Shown here in pieces: positions 31,304 through 41,675 of a stretch of DNA of 64,000 nucleotides; positions within the stretch are counted from its first letter, which is position 1, and every line of letters begins with the position of its first letter. This stretch comes from Orobanche coerulescens (Eukaryota > Streptophyta > Magnoliopsida > Lamiales > Orobanchaceae). Position numbers and translations under genes: made by a program. Location of the stretch: positions 34,983,501-35,047,500 of the forward strand of contig CM065804.1 of assembly GCA_033398695.1 (NCBI GenBank), written 5' to 3'. The notes beneath the pieces are model-generated. The model searched no databases and was not told the origin of the DNA. It was given only the letters and a program-made list of their open reading frames with translations.

Positions 31304-33278
31304 TGTAATACCCGTACTTTTATTGACTGTTTGGCCTTGCCGTTTTTCTTATTTCGTCGCTCTGTAAACTCTTGGTGATGTTGTCGATATTGTTATAGAG
31401 CTTCATATCTTGTTGGGATCACAATCGTGTTGTTTAGACCTTGCGGAAGTGTCCTGGGTCAGAGAAATAGCGCACGCTAGGCCTAGGCTAACACACGCTA
31501 ATTGTGCTTGAGTAACACATGCTATCCTTGAGCCGTAGCGTGCGCTAAGGGACTAGTCAGGTCAGAACCAGTAACTCGGACTGCTCTCTATACTGGCGGC
31601 TAACGCGTGCTAGGAGTTCGTTAGCGCACGCTATTCGTGGTTAGTAGCGTACGCTAACATCCGTCGGTAGCGCACGCTAACGGGCTGGTTGGCAGAGGCA
31701 GTGAGGTTGTCAGGTTTTCTGGACTATCAGGTAATGTACGCTAGGATTCGGCTAGCGCAAGCTAAAGTTGTTGCATAACGCACGCTAAGCTATAGCGGTA
31801 GCGCACGCTAAGGCTTGAGAAGGGCAGAGGACAGTAGGTCCTGGACTCCAGTTACTCGACGCCACTTTTTGGCTAGCGCACGCTAGAGAAAGGCGGTTAG
31901 CGCACGCTAACGGGGCCGGCAGAAGCCACTGGACTACCCGGTGACCTCACTAGCGCACGCTAATGAAGGAAGCGAAGCGTGCGCTAGACTGGGCGGATAT
32001 ATATTGGACAGTTGACTTCCATTTCGTCATATTTCATCTTTTTCACTTATTTCCGATGGGAGGAGCTCGGGAGAAGCGATTTTGGGCGATTGGGAGCGAT
32101 TCTTCTTCAGACAACAACATATTGGGTTGGAGAACAAGGATTTCACAACATCTAATCCATCCTAACGTCCAAATCAAGGTAAAAATCCTTAGAACCCTAT
32201 TTTTTTTGGGGAATTTTGGGGGTTTTCCTAGATTCGTCCGATTTATCCGTTTTGAATCTTGAGAACCTTGAGATTATGATGTATCTATTCCATATACATG
32301 CTTTTACTACGATATTTCGGATTGGATTGTGCCGTTTTTATCCGTGTATTTTCTTGAATCGTAGACGGGTTTCGGGAGTTTCTTCGTAAATTATGAGTAT
32401 AGATTATTGATTATCGTATCCCTTACGAATCGTTTAGGTGCCGGAAGTGCGTTCTTGGACCTACCGAACCCATACTCTTTCCGTTCAATTTCACAATGTC
32501 TCAAAGGCAAGTATATATTTATGATTATATGTTCTCGACTTTGAAAGTAAGATATATGAATGGCATGATTGTTTTTTATCCACTCTGGGGCGGGCTGACG
32601 GGTCCCATGAGGGTTTCGTACCCTTTGGTGCGATTCCACGGATGATTTGGGTTAACCACTCTGGGGCGGGATGACGGGTCCCCTGAGGGTTCCGTAGCCT
32701 TTGGTGCGGTTCCATGGTTGATCATGTATGCATTGTTGTGATGCAATGAGATTTAGTTATTCCGGAATACTAGTCTTGAATTGATGAATTGACGGTTACC
32801 TTTACTTTATTGTCAAGGAGTATTGTGTTTCATACTTTATATACTTGCACTAGCTATTCGACGGCTAACCCCTTTATGGAGTGAAATACTTTTTATGTAT
32901 TTCAGGTTCTAGGAGAGCGGACAGGCAGGTATCGGGTCGGCATGAAGATGATGGGCAAGTGTGATACTGTGTCTTTCCTCCAGTTATGTTTTGAGTTTCT
33001 CCATTCAGTGTTGTTGTACTGGAATGGTTATTGAATACTCGAGTATTGTTTTCCATTTTCCTTGATGTTCCGGCCTGTGTTTGCCGAGGTATCAATTTGT
33101 GTTGTGATGTATTTGAATACATTGGATATGTTTTGAATACCCTTTGTATTGGTCTTCATTCCATTGTATGTATACCTCCTCGGTCAAAATTTATAGTTCC
33201 GCGTATCTTTAGCCTTGTGGGTCCCACGGCAGGGCTCACGGCGCTGTAATATTCCCTGGATAACCTGGGGGTGTTACA
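31304..33278 (+). repeat. C 3' LTR (1975 bp)
   Basis: It starts TGTAATACCCG and ends GGGGGTGTTACA, followed by GAACC. The palindrome array spans 31468-31986 and the TATATATT box 31998-32005, an 11-bp gap. The tandem pair is at 32580-32731. Confidence 0.92.
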
Positions 33279-33283
33279 GAACC

Positions 33284-34392
33284 GTCGGTAATAACCTGCT
33301 AGTCCCAAGAAACTGCGTACTTCCTTAACATTCTTTGGTGGTATCCAGTCTCAGATATCTTCTGTCTTCTGTGGGTCTACTCGCACTCCATCAGTTGATA
33401 TCATATGTCTGAGAAAGATAACTTCACGCATCCAGAACTCACATTTAGAAAATTTTCCATAAAGTTGCTCCCTCCTTAACGCCTCGAGAACTAGATGGAG
33501 ATAACGCTCATGCTCTTCATGGTCATGAGAGTAGATCAGAATGTCGTCAATAAAAATGACTACAAAGCGATACAGATAATGAATAAAGATTCGATTCATC
33601 AACTCCATGAATACTGCCGGTGCATTAGTCAGTCCAAAAGGCATCAGTACGAACTCATAATGCCCATATCGAGTACGAAAAGCGGTCTTCGAGATGTCAG
33701 ACTCACGAATCCTCAGCTGATGGTAACCGGAACTCAGGTCGATCTTAGAAAACACAGCAGCTCCCTGAAGCTAATCCAATAAGTCATCAATACATGGTAA
33801 TGGATATTTGTTCTTAATGGTTACCCTGTTCAGCTCACGATAATCAATACACAGACGTAGGGATCCGTCTTTCTTTCGTACAAATAGCACTGGTGCTCCC
33901 CGAGGGGAAGCACTAGGTCGAATCTAGCCCTTTTCGGTCAAATCCTCAAGTTGCCTCTTTAGCTCCTGCATCTCAGTCGGAGCCATACGATACGATGCTT
34001 TTGAAAGCAGGGACGTACCAGGCTCTAACTCAATATTGAACTCTACATCACGATGTGGAGGTAAGCCGGGCAACTCATCTGGAAATACGTCTGGGTAGTC
34101 TCGGACTACCGGAATATTGGCCAATTCGACTGGTCGATCAGCTGTTTTGGTCATGAAACACCAATAGCCAATACATCCCTGATTAAGTAGTTTTACTGCT
34201 TTCATAGCGCTAATGACTCTTCCGGAACGTCTGGGATTGTCACCCTGGAAAGTACACTCATCACCATCGTCAGATGTGACGGTCACTGTTCGTTTGCAGA
34301 CACTAAGTATGGCATCATGACGGTCCATCCAATTGATACCCAAGATTACATCATCTTTAGGTAAATCGAACACAATTAAGTTCGACAACCAC
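33284..34392 (-). pseudogene. pol: B reverse transcriptase and protease end, broken
   Basis: It reads from WLSNLIVFDLPKDDVILGINWMDRHD (protease end) through [18 protein letters not shown] to TEMQELKRQLEDLTEKG, a stop (33924-33926), [13 protein letters not shown], then DLLD-stop, [27 protein letters not shown] and [11 protein letters not shown] with the catalytic FIDD. A TGA lies at 33351-33353 (DI-stop-DW). It ends at YYRRF, the C insertion site. The stops fit CAG-to-TAG and CGA-to-TGA changes. The upstream part of the protease is in the inverted block at 34938-35539. Confidence 0.86.
34388..34392. repeat. ACCAC, outer TSD half beside the Cassandra
   Basis: ACCAC lies directly left of the Cassandra end. 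Its partner is GTGGT at 35535-35539, in inverted form, beside Sirevirus D rather than at the Cassandra's right end. Confidence 0.8.
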
Positions 34393-34605
34393 TGTTGGTC
34401 CCAAGAATCTCAGTTCTGTTGCGCCAGTATCTCAGTTCCAGCATACTAGATTTGATCACATATCCCTCCAGCACTTGACAACCTCCACCGCGCCAACATC
34501 TTAGTTCCGGCCAACTGGCAACATTTGCTGCATGCCCGCCTCTTAGTTCCAACACTCTGCAGCCTCCACTGTAGCATACTTCGAGGGAATCCGCACCCTT
34601 GTCCT

Positions 34606-34617
34606 GCTCTGATACCA
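34606..34617 (-). other. Cassandra primer binding site
   Basis: TGGTATCAGAGC on the minus strand, two bases from the LTR; an iMet-type primer site. Confidence 0.88.
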
Positions 34618-34619
34618 AT

Positions 34620-34937
34620 TGTTGGTCCCTGAAATGATTAAGACTATCCTCACTGTACCAACACGAGTCTTTTCTTGCGCGCTTTGTCCTCACTCACGCG
34701 CACCCTGAGAAACTTCCCAGGGGGTCACCCATCCCATAACTACTCCAGGCCAAGCACGCTTAACTTTGGAGTTTCTATGAGCTGGCTACCAGAAAAGAAG
34801 ATGCATCTTGTTGGTATGAGTAGTCCAAATCAATTCATTTAACCACTTTCTAGTGCAGATCTCACAAGTCGAATCGCAAGCCGCGCCTTGCGCATTTTTA
34901 AGCCCATGTAGGCAGAATGCTGGACCGAATCCCAACA
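34620..34937 (-). repeat. Cassandra LTR with 5S rRNA-like segment
   Basis: 318 bp, TGTTGGTCCC to GAATCCCAACA. On the minus strand, about 34690-34790 carries the 5S Pol III promoter elements: an A-box-like AAGTTAAGCGTGCTTGG and a C-box-like GATGGGTGACCCCCTGGGAA. This is not a 5S gene: the rest of the 5S sequence is diverged and TG...CA LTR ends surround it. Confidence 0.9.
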
Positions 34938-35539
34938 AAATCCTTCTGAATGGCAACCCATGGCGTCGAGGCTAACCGGATCGCAACCTCGAGCGGTCAG
35001 CCTATCTGTTGTGTGCTATAACTGTGGACACCAGGGGCACATCAATTCTAAATGCCCAAGGCCAGCCGTTGCATGCCATACTTGTGGGAAGAATGGACAT
35101 CGTGCTCGTTATTTTAGGAGTGGACCAGGATGTACTCCAACAGCACCTCATGCTCCAGTTCAGTCTTCCGTCCAGGACCATGTAACTCCGTCCGCTTCTT
35201 ATCAGACTACCGGGGCAAACAGAGGGATGGGTTATGGAAATCAAGCTGGTGCATCTAGTACCAGGGCTGCAAAACCCAGGGTTTACGAGATGAAGAAGGC
35301 CGACGATCCCGAAGACAGCATGACTGCAGGTACTCTCAAGATCCGATCTCAGCCTGTCTGTGTTCTTTTTGATACTGGTGCTTCACACTCCTTTTTATCT
35401 GCTTCTTGTTTGAGTCGTTTGCAATTAGATCATGTTACCAATTGTGAACCTTATATAATTGGTCTACCCGATGGTAGAAGAATTGTTGGGAATCGTGAAG
35501 TGCAGAACTATCCGATTCGCATGAACGACCGTGAGTGGT
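34938..35539 (+). pseudogene. gag-pol: B gag zinc knuckles and protease, inverted block
   Basis: This 602-bp piece of element B is on the plus strand although the rest of B is minus. It reads NPSEWQPMASRLTGSQPRAV, two CCHC knuckles (CYNCGHQGHINSKC and CHTCGKNGHRARYF, the latter with Phe for Cys), a linker, and the protease block VLFDTGASHSFLS, ending at REW near the Sirevirus LTR. It continues exactly from the gag at 48951 (VPN) and into the pol at 34392 (WLSNL). Its left end AAATC and right end GTGGT match, inverted, the bases beside the other ends of the two neighbouring elements. The frame is open throughout. Confidence 0.88.
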
Positions 35540-36660
35540 TGTTGGGAAAACAGAAACCCTGTATCGAAACAGCCGGGATAACCAATCCCTGTATCTAATA
35601 GTGTTGATAAGAGGTTTTGACATATATGCCAATCCCCAATACAGTAAGGAAAGTGTATCGAAAAGTTGAAGTGTCAACCTATATCGAAAGCCTGTCTCGA
35701 ATCCAGCATATACTGGAACCTTTCAGTACAGCGAAGAAGTCTTATTAAAGACCGAGTATGGAAGCTGTCTCGAATCACCAATACAGTGATCTTCCATACA
35801 GCTCTCAACAGGACAAAGAAGGAATCTTCAGAAGTCAAGTCCTGTTTATAAAGAAGTATTTAAATACTCAAGGATAAAGTATTTAAATACTATCAGTCAA
35901 CAGATCTTCAAATCCCGCTAAATCCGGATCGTGCTTTTAATCCTGTTGGAACGGAATCTCGCTCAACGGATTTATCTCAACGGATATATTTTCCAGAAGA
36001 CTATATATATCTCATCAAGGCGTTGAAGATCAGTTACCCAAGTAACCAAGTAACAAAGCTATTAATATATTCATCAGAGCAAAATATATCTCCAGCTTAC
36101 TGCTATTCAAATCAAAGAGATATACAGTGCTCAGCATCTTGAACAACACATCATCAGCTAGAAGCACAGAAAGTCAAAGCTGTTGTTCATACCCTATTCT
36201 ATCTTTGAACAAACCCAGATCAGCCCTGTGTGGACTGAGGAAGACGAAGCTTCAGAACTCTGTGTGAAGAGGCAAGTCAAGCTTTCACTCAAACCTATCT
36301 GTGTGAACGGTTGAAGCTAAGATCTTTATATCAATCTGTGTGAACAATATATTGATTGTATACTGTTATAATTACGTAGTTGTGTACGTAGTAATTATAA
36401 TAAAACTTTTTACTCCTGTGTGGAGGACCAGTGGACATAGAGGGGTTTACCTCGAACCACTTTAAATACTGTGTTATTTACCTTCAGTTTTTACTGTTTT
36501 AATTATTGTGATTAATTAAGTATACACTGCACATCTAGTTGATGTATCCACAGCAACCTGCTGTATTTAAGACTTCCGCTACGCACTCAGATTTAAAATC
36601 AATACAACTTGTTGTTTAAACTACTTCCCAAGCTGTATCCAGTATACTTAGTGGCCAACA
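35540..36660 (+). repeat. D 5' LTR (1121 bp)
   Basis: TGTTGGGAAAACAG to TTAGTGGCCAACA. It is rich in CTGTATCGA/AATACAGT half sites and contains paired TCTGTGTGAACGG segments. The 3' LTR lacks about 15 bp present here near 36375 (TGTGTACGTAGTAAT). Confidence 0.92.
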
Positions 36661-36662
36661 AG

Positions 36663-36676
36663 TGGTATTGGAGTGG
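36663..36676 (+). other. D primer binding site
   Basis: TGGTATTGGAGTGG, two bases from the LTR; a diverged iMet-type site. Confidence 0.75.
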
Positions 36677-36767
36677 TTGATTCTAAAAAGAATCAGTCGT
36701 ATTTTTAACCGAATCAGATCCAAAATCACTTAATTTTCAAAAGTCTTTTTCATTTCTTTATTCTCAC

Positions 36768-38726
36768 ATGGATACATCAATGATCAACAAAGTACCTATG
36801 TTATCTATTAACGAATTTGATGATTGGAGAATTAGAATGGAGGCTCATCTTGCAGCAATGCACGAAGAGATGATTTTTGTTATACAGGATGGCCCCATCA
36901 AGATAATGAAGGTAAACACGGCCGCAAGGATTGAAGGCCAAGCTCATGCTGAGATGCTCGAGAAGGAGCGCGAGCAATGGACCACAGATGAAAGGAAGCG
37001 CGCCAATCTCGACAATGTAGCTAAGAACGCGTTATTTTTCACTCTTGACAAAGGCACGTTCTCAAAGGTAAAGAGCTGCAAAACAGCCAAGGAAATCTGG
37101 GATAAACTCAAGTTAATTTGTGAGGGAACTGAGCTCTCAAAAGAAAACAAGATTTCAAAACTGACTCAGCAATTTGAATCTTTCGAAATGAAACCAACTG
37201 AGACACTTGAGGAACTTGACCTCAAATTCACTGGTATTGTTGGTGAACTTGAAGCGTTGGGCAAAATTTATACCCAAAAGGAGAAGAATTTAAAAATTTT
37301 CAGATCTCTCCCTGCCCGATGGGACATTAAGACCACAGTTATGCGTGTGTCTTGCAATCTTAATGAAATATCTACTTTTGATCTCTTCTCTGACCTCAAA
37401 GCATTTTAGTATGATATTGACAGAAGAGAGAAATCTGAAAAATCTCCTTCAAAGGTCACAGCACTAGCCACTGTATCGAGTCTTCGACACAGCATGCCTA
37501 GCTCGTCGAAACCTAGTCACAAGAATGCTGACAGTGACGACGACATCCCGTCTCAAGATGAAATGGCGCTTCTCATGCACAAATTCAAAAAGTTCATCAA
37601 GCAGACTCCCTACAGGCCCAAACCTGTCCAAAAGGTAAGTACCGATACTTCATCCGGTAATTCTAACCTGTGCTATAATTTCAGGAAACCAGGGCATTAT
37701 GTAAATAAATGTCCTCATCCCAAAGTTCAAAAGTTGCCTGAAGCCGAGCAACAAGAGAGAGATGAAAGAAGACGTGCTTGGAAAAACAAGCTCAAGGCCC
37801 TAATTGGAGAATCAGAAGCCTCCCCCACACCATCCAAATCAGAATAATGTCTTCAGGTGGTCACTGAAAGTGATTCATCTGATGATGAGTTCGATGATAA
37901 AGCATATATGTGCTTTATGGCCAAGGACATTCCGGAAGGTGAAGACAGCGATGATGAGGTAAGCTCAACCTCAGCTATTCCATTAAATGCATCTCATACT
38001 TTTGAAAACATGATGAATGAGTTTAAAAACATTCAAAAGGCCCATAAGACATTGAAAACCGAGAATATACAGCTTCAATTATCTAACTTAGAGCTGAAAG
38101 ATGAAAATGACTTGCTGAAAATAAATTATGAAAATATGTCTATTGATTGTGAAACCAGCAAAGTCGATTACGAAAAACTCAGGGAGAGCAATCATCAACT
38201 TGCTCATGAACTAAGTGAGGTTAAAACTTACAATGAGAGCAAGACAAGTGATTTGGTTCTACTTCAAGCCAAAGTCAAAACTCTCGAAATACGAGAAGAT
38301 GAACTTGAGACCATTCTAAAATCATTCGAGAAATCGTCCAAAATAATGGAAGAAATTCTGAGCACTGGGCAATATGCTCATGATAAAAGTGTCTTAGGAT
38401 ACAGCTCATGTTCAAACAAAGGGAAAACTAGTACAGTGTTCGTCAAAAGTGTGGAACACATTCCTGTATCGAAAGATCCCCCTAGTCCCGTGAAGGAACC
38501 TGCTGCACCGCGAAAATCGAAGGCTGCTATTCCGCCCCCGCAATTCTATTCCAGACAGCAGAATCATAATCCGTTCCAACCTGTGAGGCGCACTCAACAG
38601 CATGCTCCCAGAGCATATCAACAGCGCCAACATCCGTTCAGAAGGAAGGTTGTATCCAACTACCAAAGGCCCGTACGGCAGTACTATCAGTACACCACGC
38701 CTAGGTATTGGATACAGGAGCCCTGT
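36768..38726 (+). pseudogene. gag: D gag with two in-frame stops
   Basis: One continuous frame from MDTSMINKVPMLSINEFDDWRIRMEAHL, with TAG at 37407-37409 (KAF-stop-YDIDRREK) and TAA at 37845-37847. The N-terminal copia gag (UBN2-like) part is followed by a zinc knuckle CYNFRKPGHYVNKC, in which the second Cys is Phe. Then comes an acidic and coiled-coil-like stretch (about 37980-38350, many Leu/Glu/Lys) and a basic Pro/Gln/Arg-rich part. It is cut at 38726 by the solo LTR and resumes at 39862. Confidence 0.84.
38722..38726. repeat. TSD CCTGT, left copy
   Basis: CCTGT at 38722-38726 is repeated at 39857-39861 around the solo LTR. Confidence 0.9.
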
Positions 38727-39856
38727 TGTTAGGAAAAACAAACACCCTATATCGATTGTTATTTGTTATTGAAAAGGTTTTGACATATATGCCAAATACA
38801 GTAAAGGAAAACTGTATCGAGGATTCAAGAATTTATCATGTATCGAAGACCTGCCTCGAATCAGCATAAGTGAAGCTCGTCAGTACAGCTTGAAGACTTG
38901 TAAGAAGACCAAGTATGGAAACTGTCTCGACATCCCTAATACAGTCATTCTCCATACAGTTCACAAAAGGACAAGAAAGAACACAAGTCAAGTTCCGTTG
39001 AACAAAGAAGTATTTAAATACTCAAGGATAAAGTATTTAAATTACTGTCAGTCTTCAGATCTTCAGAAACCCGCGAAATCCGGATCATGTCATATTCCCG
39101 TTGAAGGAAAATCTTATTCAAACGGACATCTCAACGGATACTTTCTTCAGAGGCTATATATATATATATCCTTGAAGACATTGAAGATCAGGCACCCCAA
39201 GTAATATAACTCTCAAAGCTATCAAAGTTATCATCTGAGCAAACATATCTCCAGAGCAAACTGCAAGTTAAAACGAAAGAGATATACAGTGCTCAAACAT
39301 CAAGAACAGCTATCATCAGATCTTGATATTCAAAGCTGCTGTTCTTACCTGGTTACCTAACCTTTTACCTCTGTGTAAAAACCGAGCTCTATGTGAACTC
39401 AACAAGTTATTCTGACCTGTGTGGGACGAATAAGGACGAAGCTTTGGAACTGTGTGTGAAGAAGCTAGTCAAGAAGGAAGCTTTAACCAATCTGTGTGAA
39501 CGGTTGAAAGTGATATTCTTTGTATCAATCTGTGTAAACGATACAAGGATAGGTTTGTTTATAATTACGTAGTTGTGTACGCAGTAATTATATAATAAAC
39601 TTTTTACTCCTGTGTGGAGGACCAGTGGACGTAGAGGGGTTTACCTCGAACCACTTAAATTACTGTGTTATTTACCTCTGTTTTTACTGTTTGAAATAAC
39701 TGTGATATATTAAGTATACACCTAATACGTCGTTGCTGTATCCACGGCAACTAACTGTATCCAAGACTTCCGCTACGCACTCAGATTTAGATTCCATACA
39801 GTTTGTTGTTTAAACTACTTTTCCAAACTGTATCCAGTATACTTAAGTGGCCAACA
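38727..39856 (+). repeat. Solo LTR, Sirevirus family D
   Basis: 1130 bp, TGTTAGGAAAAAC to AAGTGGCCAACA, flanked by CCTGT duplications. It is clearly related to, but more different from, the two D LTRs than they are from each other, so it belongs to a different copy or subfamily. A solo LTR normally results from recombination between the two LTRs of an inserted element. Confidence 0.92.
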
Positions 39857-39861
39857 CCTGT

Positions 39862-40452
39862 TATTCCTTGAGACAGTAGATGCCCGCTCAGTATCAACAA
39901 CAGCATTGGGAATCCAACTGGAAACCCAGAAGGCAAGCTGTTAGGCCAAAGAAAATAACTCCACCTCCAAGACGGCACTGGTACTGGATTAATAATAATA
40001 ATCCTGAATTTTACATGCATAATAATTATCATGGTTATAGCGACTACGTGTATGCCCCACGTAGATACCGCAACTCTGTACCAAATGTGACCTACAGTAA
40101 ACCTATTGCTGTCAGGAAAATTTGGGTACCTAAAGGCACTAACATACATGGACCCAAAAATCAAAGGGGACCTAAATCTACTTAATCTTTTTGCATACAG
40201 GACATTCTAGAGGAAGACACATGGTACTTCGATAGCGGATGCTCTCGGCACATGACCGGAGATAGAAGCAAGCTATCAGATTTCGTGGAAGGTCGCGGTC
40301 CAAAATTTCGTTTCGGTGATAAATCAAAAGGTAGAACAAGAGGGAAAGGAAACCTTCTTGTAGGAAAATTCAAAGTCACTGATGTTGCATATGTTTAAGG
40401 CTTACAGTACAATCTACTTAGTATTAGCCAGTTCTGTGATAAACAGTTCTCG
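39862..40452 (+). pseudogene. pol: D gag-pol junction and protease
   Basis: After the solo LTR the basic, aromatic-rich linker continues (QYQQQHWESNWKPRRQ...NNPEFYMHNNYHGYSDYVYAPRRYR) to a stop near 40185. The copia protease follows: DTWYFDSGCSRHMTGD, with the DSG(C/A) active site near 40230, and the GKGNLLVGKFKVTDVAYV segment. A TAA near 40398 precedes GLQYNLLSISQ. Confidence 0.8.
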
Positions 40453-41675
40453 GTGAAATTCTATATAGATCGATGTAGAGTCAAGAACATCCAGACCAAA
40501 GAAGTTGTGCTTACAGGAAGCAGATCAGGTAACATGTATATTGCTGACTCGAAGCCTATGAACTCCTCTATTCCATGCTTTGTTGCCAAAGGCACTGCAG
40601 ATCTTAGCTGGTTATGGCACAAGAGGATGTCTCACGTCAACTTCAAGACGATCAACAAGCTCTCAAGATAGGGAATGGTAAGAGGATTGCCAAACGTGTC
40701 ATTCAATAAGGAGAGCGTCTGCGGACTTTGTCAGAAAGGCAAGCAAATCAAATCATCCTACCTTTCAAGCCAAAGAGTGTTGGAGATGCTACACATGGAT
40801 CTCCACGGTCCCATTGACCCAGTAAGTTTGGGAGGTAAGAAATACTGCATGGTTGTTGTTGATAATTATTCCAGGTATGCTTGAATAATTTTCCTAAGCA
40901 AGAAGAAGGAAACAACATCAAAGCTACCAGAGCTCCTGAGAAAGCTTCAAAATGAAAAGGCATTGAGTATCGTGTGCATTCGTTCCGACAGAGGTACAGA
41001 ATTTACTAATCGCTTTATAGAGCAATACTGTTCGTAGAATGGGATACAGCACGAATACTCAGTTGCTCGTACACCTCAACAAAATGGTGTTGCCGAGCGA
41101 AAGAACAGGACGCTGAAAGAATCTACAAGGAAATGGTTGCCGCAAGCAAGTTGCCACAGCGTTTCTGGGGTGAAGCAACCAATACAGCATGCTACACTCA
41201 AAACCGCTGTATCGTCAACAAGCACCACAACAAAACAGCATATGAGGTATGGAACAACAAAACTCCGTTAGTTTCATATTTTCACATTTTTAGATGCAGG
41301 TGTTATGTATTGAATAATGGGAAGGATCAACTTAGAACCTTTGATGAGAAATCAGATGAAGGAATATTTGTAGGATACTCCTCCGTCAGCAAAACTTACA
41401 GGATCTTTAATAAAAGGAAGCTGACGATCGAGGAATCAGTTCATGTAGTGTTTGACGAACCTCACCATGACCCTACAGGAGTAGAAGATATTACCCAAAA
41501 TATCCAACAACTCTCCATCCTAGATCCACCAACTCCCATAGAACTTGTTGTTGACCTAGAAATCAACCCCGCAGCTGTAAGAATCGACGTAGATGAATCC
41601 GACGCTATACAAGCTGAAGTTGTATCTACAGAAACTCTCGATACAGTACGGGACCCCGAATTAGAACCCGACTGA
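40453..41675 (+). pseudogene. pol: D integrase, broken
   Basis: The zinc-binding HHCC region is LWHKRMSHVNFKTINKL ... SVCGLCQKGKQ. The catalytic core has MDLHGPIDPVSLGGKKYCMVVVDNYSRYA (first Asp near 40797), RSDRGTEFTN (second Asp) and PQQNGVAERKNRTL (Glu). Stops are the TAG at 40669-40671, the TGA at 40882-40884 (a Trp position) and the TAG near 41036. A frameshift lies before 41133. The C-terminal part has FRCRCYVLNNGKDQLRTFDEKSDEGIFVGYSSVSKTYRIFN, the usual copia GKFD-type block. Confidence 0.86.

Larger units (their letters stand above)
24795..33278 (+). mobile_element. Gypsy element C, full-length, TSD GAACC
   Basis: Plus strand, 8484 bp, with LTRs at both ends, a perfect iMet PBS, a purine tract and a GAACC duplication. 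It sits in the RT-RNase H region of B. The gene order is gag, protease, RT, RNase H, integrase, chromodomain. The two LTRs are similar but differ by substitutions and by a deletion of roughly 40 bp (near 25830-25875 versus 32335). The coding part has stops, frameshifts and deletions, so it could only have moved with help or decayed afterwards. Confidence 0.93.
34393..34937 (-). mobile_element. Cassandra TRIM element, one LTR largely lost
   Basis: Cassandra elements are small non-coding LTR elements whose LTRs contain 5S rRNA-like sequence. Here the right (5') LTR, 34620-34937, is complete. The iMet PBS (34606-34617, minus strand) abuts it. The internal part, 34393-34605, has three or four loose copies of a CTTAGTTCC/CTCAGTTCC segment. 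The left end TGTTGGTCCC is the first 10 bp of the LTR, but the rest of the 3' LTR is missing. No protein is encoded. Confidence 0.85.

Noticed and set aside
34686..34830. 5S rRNA gene
   Set aside because: Only the internal promoter part of 5S is conserved; ends are diverged and it lies within a TG...CA LTR beside an iMet PBS, as in Cassandra elements.
39862..40185. Separate host gene encoding a basic Tyr/Arg-rich protein
   Set aside because: It is the continuation of Sirevirus gag-pol across the solo LTR, as shown by the CCTGT duplication and by the protease that follows.
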